From Cepaea nemoralis (lineage: Eukaryota > Mollusca > Gastropoda > Stylommatophora > Helicidae): 64,000 nt of DNA. Of the stretch, positions 22,308 to 33,620 are shown piece after piece; position 1 is the stretch's first letter; every line of letters begins with the position of its first letter. Position numbers and translations under genes: made by a program. The stretch covers positions 1 to 64,000 of the forward strand of contig JACEFZ010005131.1 in the NCBI GenBank assembly GCA_014155875.1, given 5' to 3'. A model generated the notes under the pieces. That model made no database searches. It was not told the DNA's origin and saw nothing but the letters and a program-made list of their open reading frames with translations.

Positions 22308-22680
22308 GTTTGTAATCGTCGTTGAGATCTTTTAGAAAAAACTTACTAGACTCGCTTCCGGACAGGACTGACTCTGCTGCTTCGGCTTCTTCTGGGTTTA
22401 TTTTTTCTCTTGCGGTGTAGTGGGTTTGCCGGGTGTGCTTAAACCAAGAATCCCTAACCGAGTAGACTTACTAGAAACTCCTACTGACAGTTTTGACAGC
22501 CTACTGAATAACTGTAAGATTAGTAGACCTAATAGAACAAAGCACTTACAACTGCCAAACTAACAACAATAAACTACCAACTAAATACAACAACTTGTAT
22601 GTGAGTCTGTCTCCAACCCTAACTTTGAGGCAGGCAGACAAAAGCTACTTTGGAAGAATCCTGTTCCGCAGCGCCAATTT

Positions 22681-25313
22681 TGTGATAGCACGAAGATGAG
22701 AGATGAGAGAGAGAAGTGGAGGAGAGAATAAGGAATTGAAAGATAAAGATTGTCCGTCTTCCGGTTGTAGAGATAACCACTGATTTGTGATTACCCTTGG
22801 TTTTATCTACCAACCTCACAAGTATACAGGTACGCAGGTCACGAATACAACACTATCCTAACCGACAAGCACAGTACAGGCACTAAGAAGAATAAGCTAA
22901 CACTGAATCAAGTTTATTTGCTTCTCAAAAGACATTACAAAGTATACAAAGTGTCGTGCGGTAACAATTCAAACAATTATGGAAGAATGCTGTCAGGTAG
23001 CTAGCATCAAGATAATACCATCAAACTAAGGAATTGCACGCAATTAAACCAATAACTAGTCACATATCAATCAGGGGAATATAATAATATAGTATGCAAG
23101 TCTGACAAGAAAGTATATAAATCTACTAAGGATGCACACAACCAACTTCCACCGTCAAATGACCGCCCACTAGTTTACCCAGGCAATCGATCAAGCGACA
23201 ACCTGAAAATTGAACAAAAAGACACCCTTGACTATGTGAACAGCATCATCGGGTGTCAACAACCTACTGCTCACCTTCGTCTTCAGCTACGTGTATTGAC
23301 ATCGGGTCAGAGATATTCCATCACTGCCCGGGCGGTCGTACACCATCAACCAGTGTTACCCTGATGCCAACATCAACCCATGAATCCCCCAAACACTTTC
23401 ACCATGTGTAATAATCATGTGACATTAATACAATACCCACGCCGACACTGATAGTCCTTTCCACAGCGGACAGACACATATAACTCGGCAGTGGGACAAC
23501 CCTAGACAAACTCCTGATCTACTTGCCCACACTAGGCCGGGTTTCCCCGCACCGAACACATAACACAACAGCTGATAACTGGTACGTCCACACTTTCAAC
23601 AGCTATACCAGGTAACCCCCAATAACAACATTTCTGCCCCCGAGACTGATAACACAACACACCAGTGACATGTACTGGCGCCATGTCTCCTTGTCATTGG
23701 CACTATCATCGTCTTCACAGCATGTATATATTCATTCTCAACAACATAAATTCCCCCTGTCATTAATCACAAAACAATCAACACACCATAAACATAGCAA
23801 TTGATCAATAATGACTTCAGCTCCCCTCGTGCGTCGTCTGTATGTATCTATTCACCGCTCTCTATTTCCCTATCTCGCCTTATAGTATTAAAGCCATTTA
23901 AGCCTTTTACCCCCGATTCTCCATGAAGGTCCGAACCCGCTACTTTTAGGTTGTACTGCTAACAAGTTGTATGCTCTATTTTCTCCGCCGCAGTCTGACC
24001 CCGATTCAACTCTGCCGGGCCGGCAACAATACAAGCACATTCTTTCATCTGCAGGCTTTGCTCCAAGCGCGGTCCATTCATCCGCTGTATTCACCTGGCC
24101 TCATTGAATGGCTTGACCTAGTGGTCGCGTCTCGTACTCGCCGTGTTTACATTTTGATTGAGAAATAATTCGGGGACTTTTGATGCCGCTAATAACGTTC
24201 GCACATAATTACCATTTGTACGGTCTCGGCGCTCATATTCCTATTCCGTAACTAGTCACTGCGAATTTTGGTTGAATAGTTAGTTACGTATTCTTTACCT
24301 CCTTATAGAACGTCGCAGTCAATCCCGTTATCTGTCAGTTGTAGTTTGCCAACGCTTCCTAAACCTAAGTACCATTACCCACGCCCGACTACAGACTAAT
24401 AGATTTCTAATTAAAATTAACCAACTTACGTAGGAGTCCTGTCCCGTGGATAATTGCTCGCCTGCCTACGGGTGCTTTTGTCTGATCACCGCCCGTCTCA
24501 GAATGATTTCGCCACTTTCCAATAAAGTCAGGCTCCTTCCAACTTTGTTCGACGCAGTCCTCTGGATGATCCCATCAAACGTGTGTCCTCTTAGCCCACT
24601 CTAGTCTTGTGTGACTTTCCTTAATGATTGCAATTGACAAGTAGCAATCAATAGTTTCTTTAGGGCGGTTCTTTTTCCAACACTTAAGTCCGTGCTTTCT
24701 TTGGTCCTCGGGTTTATCTGCCCGACCAGAGTTGCCACAGTCTTATTGGTCTCAACAGCCTTTCGAGTATCTGCACTCGGCTGTCTAGAACTCGCTTATC
24801 TCCTCAAATGCTTCTCTGTCCCGCGTATATATATACCGCTTAATTTGGCGGTTCTTTCTGGCATCACGTGACATAGCTCCTCCTTGCCGCGAAGGGCTAC
24901 CCAATCAGATTTTTTAGCTGTACCACATAATTAATTCTACTTAATCCGCTTTATTCTAGATCCCTTGACACCGCTAGGTTATAGCTTGAGGTCGAAGACC
25001 TTACCTTTTCTGCCTTCGCCTGGTTTGGTTCATTGGGCGTGTCCGTTCCCATATATCTAGCCTAATCCGTTGTATTTCTTGCTCATTTGACAGCTCCTAT
25101 GCTAAGTTCGGCTTCATGTTTCCTGAATTTCTTATTCTACTAACAACGAGAGGTAAGCTGTCGGTCAGCGGGCTGCACTAGAGTCATTGCCCGGCCACTC
25201 ACTACTAATTTTGAACTTACTGGTCGGTGAACTCTTTGTCGAACCAAAAATATCCCAGTTAATGCTTTCCAGTAAACTCAGGCGCCTAGAGACAATGAAA
25301 GCATACTGTCTCA
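22681..25313 (-). repeat. Gypsy-1 5' LTR (right arm)
   Basis: 2,633 bp, the same length as the left-arm LTR, with the same TGAGACAG start and GATAGCAC-type end on the minus strand. It carries the same candidate TATA (about 23,115) and poly(A) signal (about 22,912). Confidence 0.9.
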
Positions 25314-25429
25314 ATATGAATGCCGTCGTTCAGAAAGCAATGACAAAGGCGTAATCAAGTAACATCTGCCTTGCAGAATCTTGGTTGCTTCACGGTGCGC
25401 CAGAAAGCCTCACAGTCCCTGGCCGTTCC

Positions 25430-25745
25430 TTCAACCTCATGCAACCTCATGCAGCCACATGCATCCCCATACCCAAGGTGTCAGCAATGTCCTGTGTCCT
25501 ATGTGCTGATCAACTCCAGCTTCATGCACCCCCATACCCAAGGTGTCTGCAATGTCCTGTGTCCTTCTATGTGCTAGTCAACTTCAACTTCATGCAGCCC
25601 CATACTCAAGGTGTCTGTAATTTCCTGTGTCAATCTTCGAGTTGGTCCACCCCAGCGTCAACTTCCATGAACCACGCCTTCCATTGCTGTTCTCTCCAAG
25701 CCACTGTCACGTCCAATATGACCAAAGTAGTTTAGTTTCCTAGAA
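25430..25745 (-). repeat. Right-arm minisatellite and LINE remnant (mirror of 3,985-4,330)
   Basis: Mirror of the ~70-bp minisatellite and of the short LINE C-terminal remnant. No additional gene. Confidence 0.6.
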
Positions 25746-25756
25746 GACGCAATAAT

Positions 25757-26440
25757 GTTTAAATGGTAAACTACTGGAAATACAATTGTCTAGAAATTTA
25801 ATAACACCCATTGAATGTTGTGGTTGATTGCGATGTCTTGTAAATGATTGGCAGCTAATTTTTTCAAAGCTTTTGCTATACGATTATACTGATCAATTTT
25901 GAAGGCCAGCATGGTAGCACTTTTGATAATCATATTGTTACTCACGATTCCTCAAAAGTCGCTAGTCGTTAGTCGTTAGTCGCGGTTCCAACATCACAGC
26001 AAATGGTCTTCCCCATTATGCTCCGTTCCCGTGCCATTGAATGTCACATAAAATGTTCCTCACTGCCCCATGTGAAAAGTGGAAAAGATAGGAGTCTCGA
26101 AAAACAACGGCCCGCTCAGGCACACTGTGCAAAATGCCACCGCCAGAATATCACCACAAAAGTCCTCTACGAACAGTACAGTTCACCCCCGGTGGAACTG
26201 GCAGTCACTTTCCCAACCAGATGTTCACCCACAAAGTCTAGACGTTTCTAGATATTGCCGTTCCGTTACTAGATGTTTTCTAGCCACCACGCCATTTTTC
26301 CATCCGAAATGTAGATCACGCAACAAAACAACCCCGAACAGATGGAAATAAACACCTCACTGTACATAATGTCGCCAGAATGCCAACACAAAAGTCCTCC
26401 TCGATACCATAGTTCATCATCGATAAAAACGGCAGTCACT
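25757..26440 (-). repeat. Right-arm mirror of family A copy 2 and the ~235-bp dimer
   Basis: Mirror of 3,290-3,975. No gene recognised. Frames across it are short and do not resemble known proteins. Confidence 0.55.
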
Positions 26441-26633
26441 AGCAAAACCAGCAGCCACGCAAAAGACATCCGTAAACGTATTCAAGAACGCCTACGGCAA
26501 CGAACTCAATACCATTGCTTCTATTGCTAGCTTTGAGTCCTAACTGCTGTCGCATGTGTCGCATTCTTACATAGACTGCTGAACCGACACAAACAGTGAT
26601 TAGATGATTTTATGTTACCTTTCCTTGGTCCCC

Positions 26634-26735
26634 CGTGTGTGTGTGTGTGTCTGTGTGTGTGTGTGAGTGCGTGCGTGCGTGCGTGTGAGTGTGAGCGTGT
26701 GCGTGTGTGCGTGCGTGCGTGTGTGTGTGTGTGTG
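26634..26735 (-). repeat. GT/GTGCGT microsatellite (right arm)
   Basis: Mirror of 2,998-3,099. Repeat phase and interruptions differ slightly between the arms. Confidence 0.9.
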
Positions 26736-27149
26736 ATGTGAAAGGGTCCATTGGCCCAAAAAGGTAACATTTTGAGAATCACTGGTCAATAAATATAGTT
26801 GACCAGCATCATATACTCAGAAGGCCTCTAAGCGTGTAATAGCGCCCTATACTGTTATTTTACCATGCACACATTACAAACGATTACAGTTGATGCAACG
26901 GTTAGGGTGTTGTGCTGAAAATGGCATGAAAGCGATAGGAGACCTTGCCCCTCGGCGCACTAGACCCTACGAAAATGTGATGCTGTTAATACACATCATA
27001 TCTGCAGTAGGGTCCCGCAGTGGCACTTATTATTTTTTTTTAATTTTATATACCCAAAAACGCATCAAGGCATGTAAGAGGATCGGATATGTTTATTGTA
27101 CTATACCATATCTAAATTTGTTATTTTACTATTTTGTTGTTGTTCTCAT

Positions 27150-27250
27150 ATCCTTTACAGGACATCATTGTCAACACCAGCATCTTTCAGCTGATTGTTG
27201 ATTTCTTGGCAAGATTACGCTCAGTAGTTTGCCATTGCTTTCTGATACCG
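27150..27250 (+). repeat. Dispersed repeat family A, mirrored copy (right arm)
   Basis: Mirror of the copy at 2,488-2,600, with the same conserved core ending in TTTGCCATTGCTTTCTG. Confidence 0.6.
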
Positions 27251-27298
27251 TATGTAATTGTTGTTAATTTTTACTTTACCGCATCTAATTTTTTTTTT

Positions 27299-27329
<31 letters not shown>

Positions 27330-27655
27330 GGAGGGTGTTTACTATACCATGTCTAATGTGTTTATTTTACTGTACCGTTTTTAATTGTACTATACCTAAT
27401 GTAATTGTTTTTATTTTATTATACCATATCCACATTTCTTTTATTTTACTATACTGTGTTCAATTTTATTTTTTTTTACTATGCCTATTTACCTTTTTTT
27501 TATTACTATAAGGAATCTAAATTTCTTACTTTTCTAAACCATACCTACGTGTTTTATTTTACTACACCGTATCTATGTGTGTTTTTTTTTACTATACCGT
27601 ATCTATTTTTTTTTTTTTTGTTGGAGAGGAGGGGATTATTATAGTCTACCGTATC
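27233..27655 (-). repeat. AT-rich degenerate tandem repeat (right arm mirror)
   Basis: Mirror of 2,060-2,490, with the homopolymer junction T-run to G-run at about 27,290-27,331. The G-run is one base longer than the left arm's C-run, as expected for replication slippage or sequencing error. Confidence 0.8.
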
Positions 27656-27682
27656 GACATTTTTAACCCCATCTAACAGTGT

Positions 27683-28903
27683 TCTGTCTTATCTCATCTC
27701 ACGAGTCTTGTCTTACCTCATCTTGTCTAATCTCGGCCTATCCTATCTCAGTCTATCTTATCTGATATTATTCTGTTTTGTATTCGTTTATTTCAGTCTG
27801 TCTTACATCGATCTATCTTATCTAATCCTGTCTTATTTCATCCTGTCTTATCTCCTCTTGTCTTGTCTCATACTGTCCTATCTCAATCTATCTGATCTAA
27901 TCCTCTCTTTTCTCGTCTTGTCTTATCTCATCTTGTCTTATTTCATCCTATTATCTCATCTTGCGTTATCTCATCGTGTCTCATCCTGTTTTATCTCATT
28001 CTTTCTTATCTAATCCTCTCTTATTTCATTCTGTCTTATCTCATCTTTTCTTGCCTCATCTTGGCTTGTCTCATCATGACTTATCTCAACATGTCTTATC
28101 TCATCCTCTCTTTTTTCATCCTGTACTGTCTAATTTTGTTTGTTTCAACATGTCTTATCTCATTCTATTTTACCTAATTCTCTCTTATCTCTTCATGTCT
28201 TATCTCATATTGCCTTATCTCATCCTGACTTCCTTCATCCTGACCCATCTCATCTTATCTTATTTCATCCTATTATATCATCTTTTGTTATCTCATTTTG
28301 TCTATTTCTGTCTTATCTCACCCTGTTTATCTCATCCTCTCTTATCTAATATTCTCTTATCTCATCCTGTTTTATCTCATGTTTTTTGCCGCATCGTGTC
28401 TTGGCTCATTCCGTCTTATCTCGTTGTGTCTTGTTTCATCATGTCTTGTCTCATCCTGTCTTATTGCATCCTATTATCTCATCTTATCTTGTCTCATCAT
28501 ACCTTATCTCATCCAGTCTTATCTCAGTTTGTCTTATCTCATTTTGTATTATCTAATCCTGTCTTATCTTATCCTGTATTATTTCATCCTGTCTTATTTC
28601 ATCCCGTTTGATCTCATTTTGTATTATCTCATCGTGTCTTATCTCATCTTGTCTCATCCTTTTTATCTCATACTATCTTATCTCACCTTGTCTTGTCACA
28701 TCCTGTCTTATCTTATCCAGCCTTATCTCATTCTGCCTTAGCTCACCTTGTCTTCTCTCTTATCTCATCTTAACTTATCCCATCTTATTTCAACATGTCT
28801 TATCTCATCCAGTCTTATCTCACACTGCCTTATCTTACCCTGTCTTATCTCATCTGTCTGATATCATCTTGTCTTGTCTCATCCGGTCTCATCCTATTCC
28901 ACT
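27683..28903 (-). repeat. 15-bp GATA-rich satellite (right arm)
   Basis: Mirror of 826-2,055, read on the plus strand as CTGTCTTATCTCATC repeats. Individual units differ slightly from the left arm by single-base indels. Confidence 0.9.
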
Positions 28904-28919
28904 GTAACGGTTTGCCCCA

Positions 28920-29120
28920 CCTGGCTAGGTCTCTCCCTACAGAACGGCCAGCCACCTGTCGAGCGCCTCGCACAGCACACGAACTCCGTAATTCCAACAA
29001 TGACCTCGGGAAACATTGCACTCGAGGTCAACACAATGCAGTCGTTCTAGCTGAAACCCACGCCTTCAATGCGCAAGGCAGACCGTCTGACCACTTCACC
29101 ACGAGTACAACACGAAGGGG
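28920..29120 (-). mobile_element. tRNA-derived SINE copy (right arm mirror)
   Basis: Reverse-complement partner of the SINE at 610-825, with the same A-box-like head and the same GAGTTCGTG body motif. It exists because of the inverted duplication, not as an independent insertion. Confidence 0.6.
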
Positions 29121-29739
29121 TGAACTTTGACTCCTCTTAGCCACCAGACACCATCTTTTCATTGTCTGTCCGACCCTACAGTCTTTCTCCGCACTTTCAT
29201 TCTGCCCTTTTACTCTAGCCCGGGTTCTATTTAAATGTCCATCAACAGCTCTCTAGTTGTCTCTACTTTACTCTCCAACTGCCACACTCCTATCTTCTAT
29301 AATCGATCTCTTTATGACGTTTCCGAGCCACAACCTTGTGTGTCTGCTTGTTACAATGGTTGATAATTGCCCCTATTATATTTTCCATTTCTTTTTGCAA
29401 CATCATTATTGTCTTGTCACTGTTTTTTTTGTGTTTTTTTGTCCAGCTACCCGTTGAGACAGTGTGTTCTTTGGTGATTCGTTACATGGCAAGCTTTAAG
29501 TAGCACTCTTTCTGGTCCAGGCTGCTTTATTCGTGATAAAAACTCCGCCGCGGAGCAAGCTTGGCGGGAGGTTTCAGATCGTCATAAGAGGACCCTTTCC
29601 CATAATGTTTCGACCTTTTACATTTCTGAAACTCTTTCGGGGAGGGCCCACCCGGGTAATGACTCCGGGTGTTTTTCACAACATTACACATTGTTGTGGT
29701 CAAAACTGGTTAATTCTTAAAGAAAGCAGGCCCAGCTTT

Positions 29740-30110
29740 AGGGACACAGTCCATTCAAATGTTCGTCACGAAAAGCCAGTGTCTGGGGTTGATCTATGCA
29801 AAGGTACCTTACGAGAAGCCAGTACTTGAAGATGATCTATACAAGGGTTCGTGCCGAGAAGCCAGTGTTTGCGGTTGATCTGTGCAAGGGTTCGTCACGA
29901 GAAGCCAGTGTTTAGGGTTGATCTATACAACGGTTCGTCAGAGAACCTAGTATTTGGGGTTGATTTATACAAGGGTTCGCCACGATAAACAGTATTTGAA
30001 GATGATATATACAAGGGTTCATGTCGCGAAATCAGTATCTGAGGTTGATCTATGCAAGGGTTCGCCACGAGAAGCTAGTATTTGGGGTCTACACTGTGCA
30101 TGGGGTCATC
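29740..30110 (+). repeat. 44-bp satellite, decayed left edge
   Basis: Units of about 43-44 bp resemble GATCTATACAAGGGTTCGTC followed by ACGAGAAGCCAGTGTTTGGGGTT. They align with the homogeneous array at 30,900-33,440 (GATCTATCCAAG..TTCCC..GGGAAGCCTGTAC) but are strongly diverged, as expected at the edge of a satellite array. Confidence 0.8.
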
Positions 30111-30479
30111 ACAATATTTGGGGCCTATTTTCGTCTTCTTCTTCTTCTTCTTGGTTCACCTTCAGATGTCAGTATAAATAAATGAAAAGAAAGCAGCAGT
30201 CAACTTAAGCTTGTTGATATCCCCATAGAGTATGTTCTCAAATGGAGCTGGTGAAGGCTACAATAAGTTCCTCTGTTTTACATATGTTGGACACTACTGA
30301 AACAAATCTTTAGCTCTCATGATAGCAGTTCCAAAGCTCCATTCACCAGTATCTCCGATCTTTAGTTTCTTAAGCATGTGGTATTTCAACCTTTTGTGTT
30401 CTCTCCATAGTCCGAAGATCGTAACTTGTTCTTTTCGGTTGAGTTGGTAGTATGCATCATCTATCTATGCCTGTCTATT
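30111..30479 (-). other. Unidentified insert within the satellite array
   Basis: About 370 bp without satellite units. The left edge has TTC repeats followed by TTGGTTCACCTTCAGATGTC, resembling the 147-bp insert at 59,430-59,576 (TTC repeats then CGTTCACCCGGAG..CGGATGTG). That suggests a minus-strand element with a GAA-rich tail. The remainder is unidentified. Confidence 0.4.
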
Positions 30480-30899
30480 CATGCATTCGTCATGAGAAGT
30501 CAGTATGTGTGGTTAAAATATACAAATGTTCGTCACGCGAATTCGGTACTTGGGGCTGATCTATCCAAGAGTTTCTGGCATGAAGCCAGTACTTTTTGCT
30601 ATCTATACAAGTGTTTCTGGTGGGAATCCAATCTTGGGGCCCCTATCTATCCAAGAGTGTCTGTTGGTAAGCCACTACATGAAACCTATCTATTAAAGGG
30701 TACGTCATGTGAAGCCAGAACCTGAGTCTGATCTATCCACGCGTTCCTCACATGAAATCAGTTCTTGGGGACTTATCTAGCTTTCCCAGTGGGAGGCCAG
30801 CATTTGGGGGCCTCTGTGTCCAAACGTCCTCATAGGAAGCCAGTATCTGGGTCCGATGTACTTAAGAGTTCCCCGTGGGAAGCCTGTACTTGGCACATG
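30480..30899 (+). repeat. 44-bp satellite, decayed inner flank
   Basis: Recognisable but diverged units (ATCTATCCAAGAGTTTCTGG, CATGAAGCCAGTAC and similar), bridging between the decayed edge and the uniform core. Confidence 0.8.
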
Positions 30900-33440
30900 A
30901 TTTATCCAAGAGTTCCCCATGGGAAGTCTGTACTTGGTGCATGATCTATCCAAGCCTTCCCTGAGGGAAGCTTGTACCTGGGACATGATCTATCCAAGCG
31001 TTCCCTGAGGGAAGCCTGTACCATGAACATGATCTGCCCAAGCGTTCCCTAAGAGAACCCTGTACCATGGACATGATCTATCCAAGAGTTCCCTGAGGGA
31101 AGCCTGTACCATGGACATGATCTGCCCAAGCGTTCCCTAAGGGAACCCTGTACCATGGACATAATCTATCCAAGAGTTCCCTGAGGGAAGCCTGTACCTG
31201 GGACATGATCTATCCAAGTGTTCCCTGAGGGAAGCCTGTACCATGGACATGATCTATCCAAGCGTTCCCCATGGGAAGTCTGTACTTGGTGCATGATCTA
31301 TCCAAGCGTTCCCTGAGGGAAGCCTGTACCATGGACATGATCTATCCAAGCGTTCCCTGAGGGAAGCCTGTACCATGGACATGATCTATCCAAGAGTTCC
31401 CTGAGGGAAACCTGTACCATGGACATGATCTATCCAAGTGTTCCCTGAGGGAAGCCTGTACCTGGGACATGATCTATCCAAGTGTTCCCTGAGGGAAGCC
31501 TGTACCTGGGACATGATCTATCCAAGCGTTCCCTGAGGGAACCCTGTACCTGGGACATGATCTATCCAAGTGTTCCCTAAGGGAACCCTTTACCTGGGAC
31601 ATGATCTATCCAAGTGTTCCCTAAGGGAACCCTGCACCTGGGACATGATCTATCCAAGTGTTCCCTAAGGGGACCCTGTACCTGGGACATGATCTATCCA
31701 AGTGTTCCCTAAGGGAAGCCTGTACCTGGGACATGATCTATCCAAGAGTTCCCTGAGGGAAGCCTGTACCTGGGACATGATCTATCCAAGAGTTCCCTGA
31801 GGGAAGCCTGTACCATGGACATGATCTATCCAAGAGTTCCCTGAGGGAAGCCTGTACCTGGGACATGATCTATCCAAGTGTTCCCTGAGGGAAGCCTGTA
31901 CCTGGGACATGATCTATCCAAGCGTTCCCTGAGGGAAGCCTGTACCATGGACATGATCTATCCAAGAGTTCCCTGAGGGAAGCCTGTACCTGGGACATGA
32001 TCTATCCAAGTGTTCCCTGAGGGAAGCCTGTACCTGGGACATGATCTATCCAAGCGTTCCCTGAGGGAAGCCTGTACCATGGACATGATCTATCCAAGAG
32101 TTCCCTGAGGGAAGCCTGTACCTGGGACATGATCTATCCAAGCGTTCCCTAAGGGAACCCTGTACCATGGACATGATCTATCCAAGAGTTCCCTGAGGGA
32201 AGCCTGTACCTGGGACATGATCTATCCAAGTGTTCCCTAAGGGAACCCTGTACCATGGACATGATCTATCCAAGAGTTCCCTGAGGGAAGCCTGTACCAT
32301 GGACATGATCTGCCCAAGCGTTCCCTGAGGGAAGCCTGTACCTGGGACATGATCTATACAAGTGTTCCCTGAGGGAACCCTGTACCTGGGACATGATCTA
32401 TCCAAGCGTTCCCCAAGGGAAGTCTGTACTTGGTGCATGATATATCGAAGTGTTCCCTGAGGGAAGCCTGTACCTGGGACATGATCTATCCAAGCGTTCC
32501 CTGAGGGAAGCCTGTACCATGGACATGATCTATCCAAGCGTTCCCCATGGGAAGTCTGTACTTGGTGCATGATCTATCCAAGCCTTCCCTGAGGGAAGCT
32601 TGTACCTGGGACATGATCTATCCAAGCGTTCCCTAGGGAAGCCTGTACCATGGACATGATGTGCCCAAGCGTTCCCTGAGGGAACCCTGTACCATGGACA
32701 TGATCTATCCAAGAGTTCCCTGAGGGAAGCCTGTACCTGGGACATGATCTATCCAAGTGTTCCCTAAGGGAACCCTGTACCATGGACATGATCTATCCAA
32801 GAGTTCCCTGAGGGAAGCCTGTACCATGGACATGATCTGCCCAAGCGTTCCCTGAGGGAAGCCTGTACCTGGGACATGATCTATGCAAGTGTTCCCTGAG
32901 GGAACCCTGTACCTGGGACATGATCTATCCAAGCGTTCCCCAAGGGAAGTCTGTACTTGGTGCATGATATATCGAAGTGTTCCCTGAGGGAAGCCTGTAC
33001 CTGGGACATGATCTATCCAAGCGTTCCCTGAGGGAAGCCTGTACCATGGACATGATCTATCCAAGCGTTCCCCATGGGAAGTCTGTACTTGGTGCATGAT
33101 CTATCCAAGCCTTCCCTGAGGGAAGCTTGTACCTGGGACATGATCTATCCAAGCGTTCCCTGAGGGAAGCCTGTACCATGGACATGATGTGCCCAAGCGT
33201 TCCCTGAGGGAACCCTGTACCATGGACATGATCTATCCAAGAGTTCCCCAAGGGAAGCCTGTACCTGTGACATGATTTATCCAAGTGTTCCCCGCGGAAT
33301 ACCTGTACTTGGTACATGATTTATCCAAGCGTTCCCCGCGGGAAGCCAGTACCTGGGACATGATTTATCCCAGTATTCCCCGCTGAAAGCCTGTACTTGG
33401 TACATGATTTATCCAAGTGTTCCCCGGGGGAAGTGAGCTC
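30900..33440 (+). repeat. 44-bp satellite, homogenised core with higher-order repeats
   Basis: About 58 tandem monomers of ACATGATCTATCCAAGCGTT + CCCTGAGGGAAGCCTGTACC + TGGG (44 bp). Each has a central dyad TTCCC-N3-GGGAA. Variant sites (AAGTG, AAGCG or AAGAG before the dyad; CCATGG or CCTGGG after it) recur in blocks. There is a 132-bp period (3 monomers) around 31,870-32,130 and a 527-bp period (12 monomers, one base deleted) with copies near 32,178-32,570 and 32,705-33,097. Minus-strand frames up to 130 codons run through it only because few stops occur in the unit. Confidence 0.95.
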
Positions 33441-33620
33441 TTAGGAATTTAGCTGTGAAATGTTCCCAGCGGGAGGCCAGCATATGGTGCCTATCTATCC
33501 AAAGGTATCTCGCTGGAAGCCATCATTTGGGATCGATCTATCCAAGCTTTCCCCGCTAAAAGCCAGCATTTGGGACCAATCTATCCAAGGGTTAGCGACG
33601 GGAAGCCAGTATTTATACCT
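33441..33620 (+). repeat. 44-bp satellite, decayed right edge
   Basis: Four or so diverged units with centres such as TTCCCAGCGGGAGG and TTCCCCGCTAAAAG. The array ends at about 33,620. Confidence 0.8.

Larger units (their letters stand above)
14185..25313 (-). mobile_element. Ty3/Gypsy retrotransposon Gypsy-1, right-arm copy (3' truncated)
   Basis: Reverse-strand copy: 5' LTR 25,313-22,681, primer site from 22,676, gag 22,307-21,335, pol 21,340-17,327, 3' LTR from 16,732 to about 14,185. It is 5'-flanked by the same unique sequence as the left copy (GGCATTCATAT just outside the LTR), so the two copies are one insertion duplicated with its surroundings, not two insertions. Confidence 0.92.
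15540..29731 (-). repeat. Right arm of the inverted duplication
   Basis: Reverse-complement copy of 1-14,180. This arm has longer uninterrupted pol frames than the left arm (a 692-codon RT/RNase H block and a 387-codon integrase block), so it is the better template for reading Gypsy-1. Its gag, by contrast, has a one-base insertion that the left copy lacks. Broken positions in the two arms are mostly different. Confidence 0.93.

Noticed and set aside
32178..33317. Repetitive minus-strand frames of up to 130 codons
   Set aside because: They track the 44-bp satellite monomer through different frames. The duplicated frames simply reflect the 527-bp higher-order repeat.
30900..33440. COE/EBF binding array
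   Set aside because: The dyad has a three-base centre in almost all units instead of the two-base centre of the EBF site, so the match is only suggestive.
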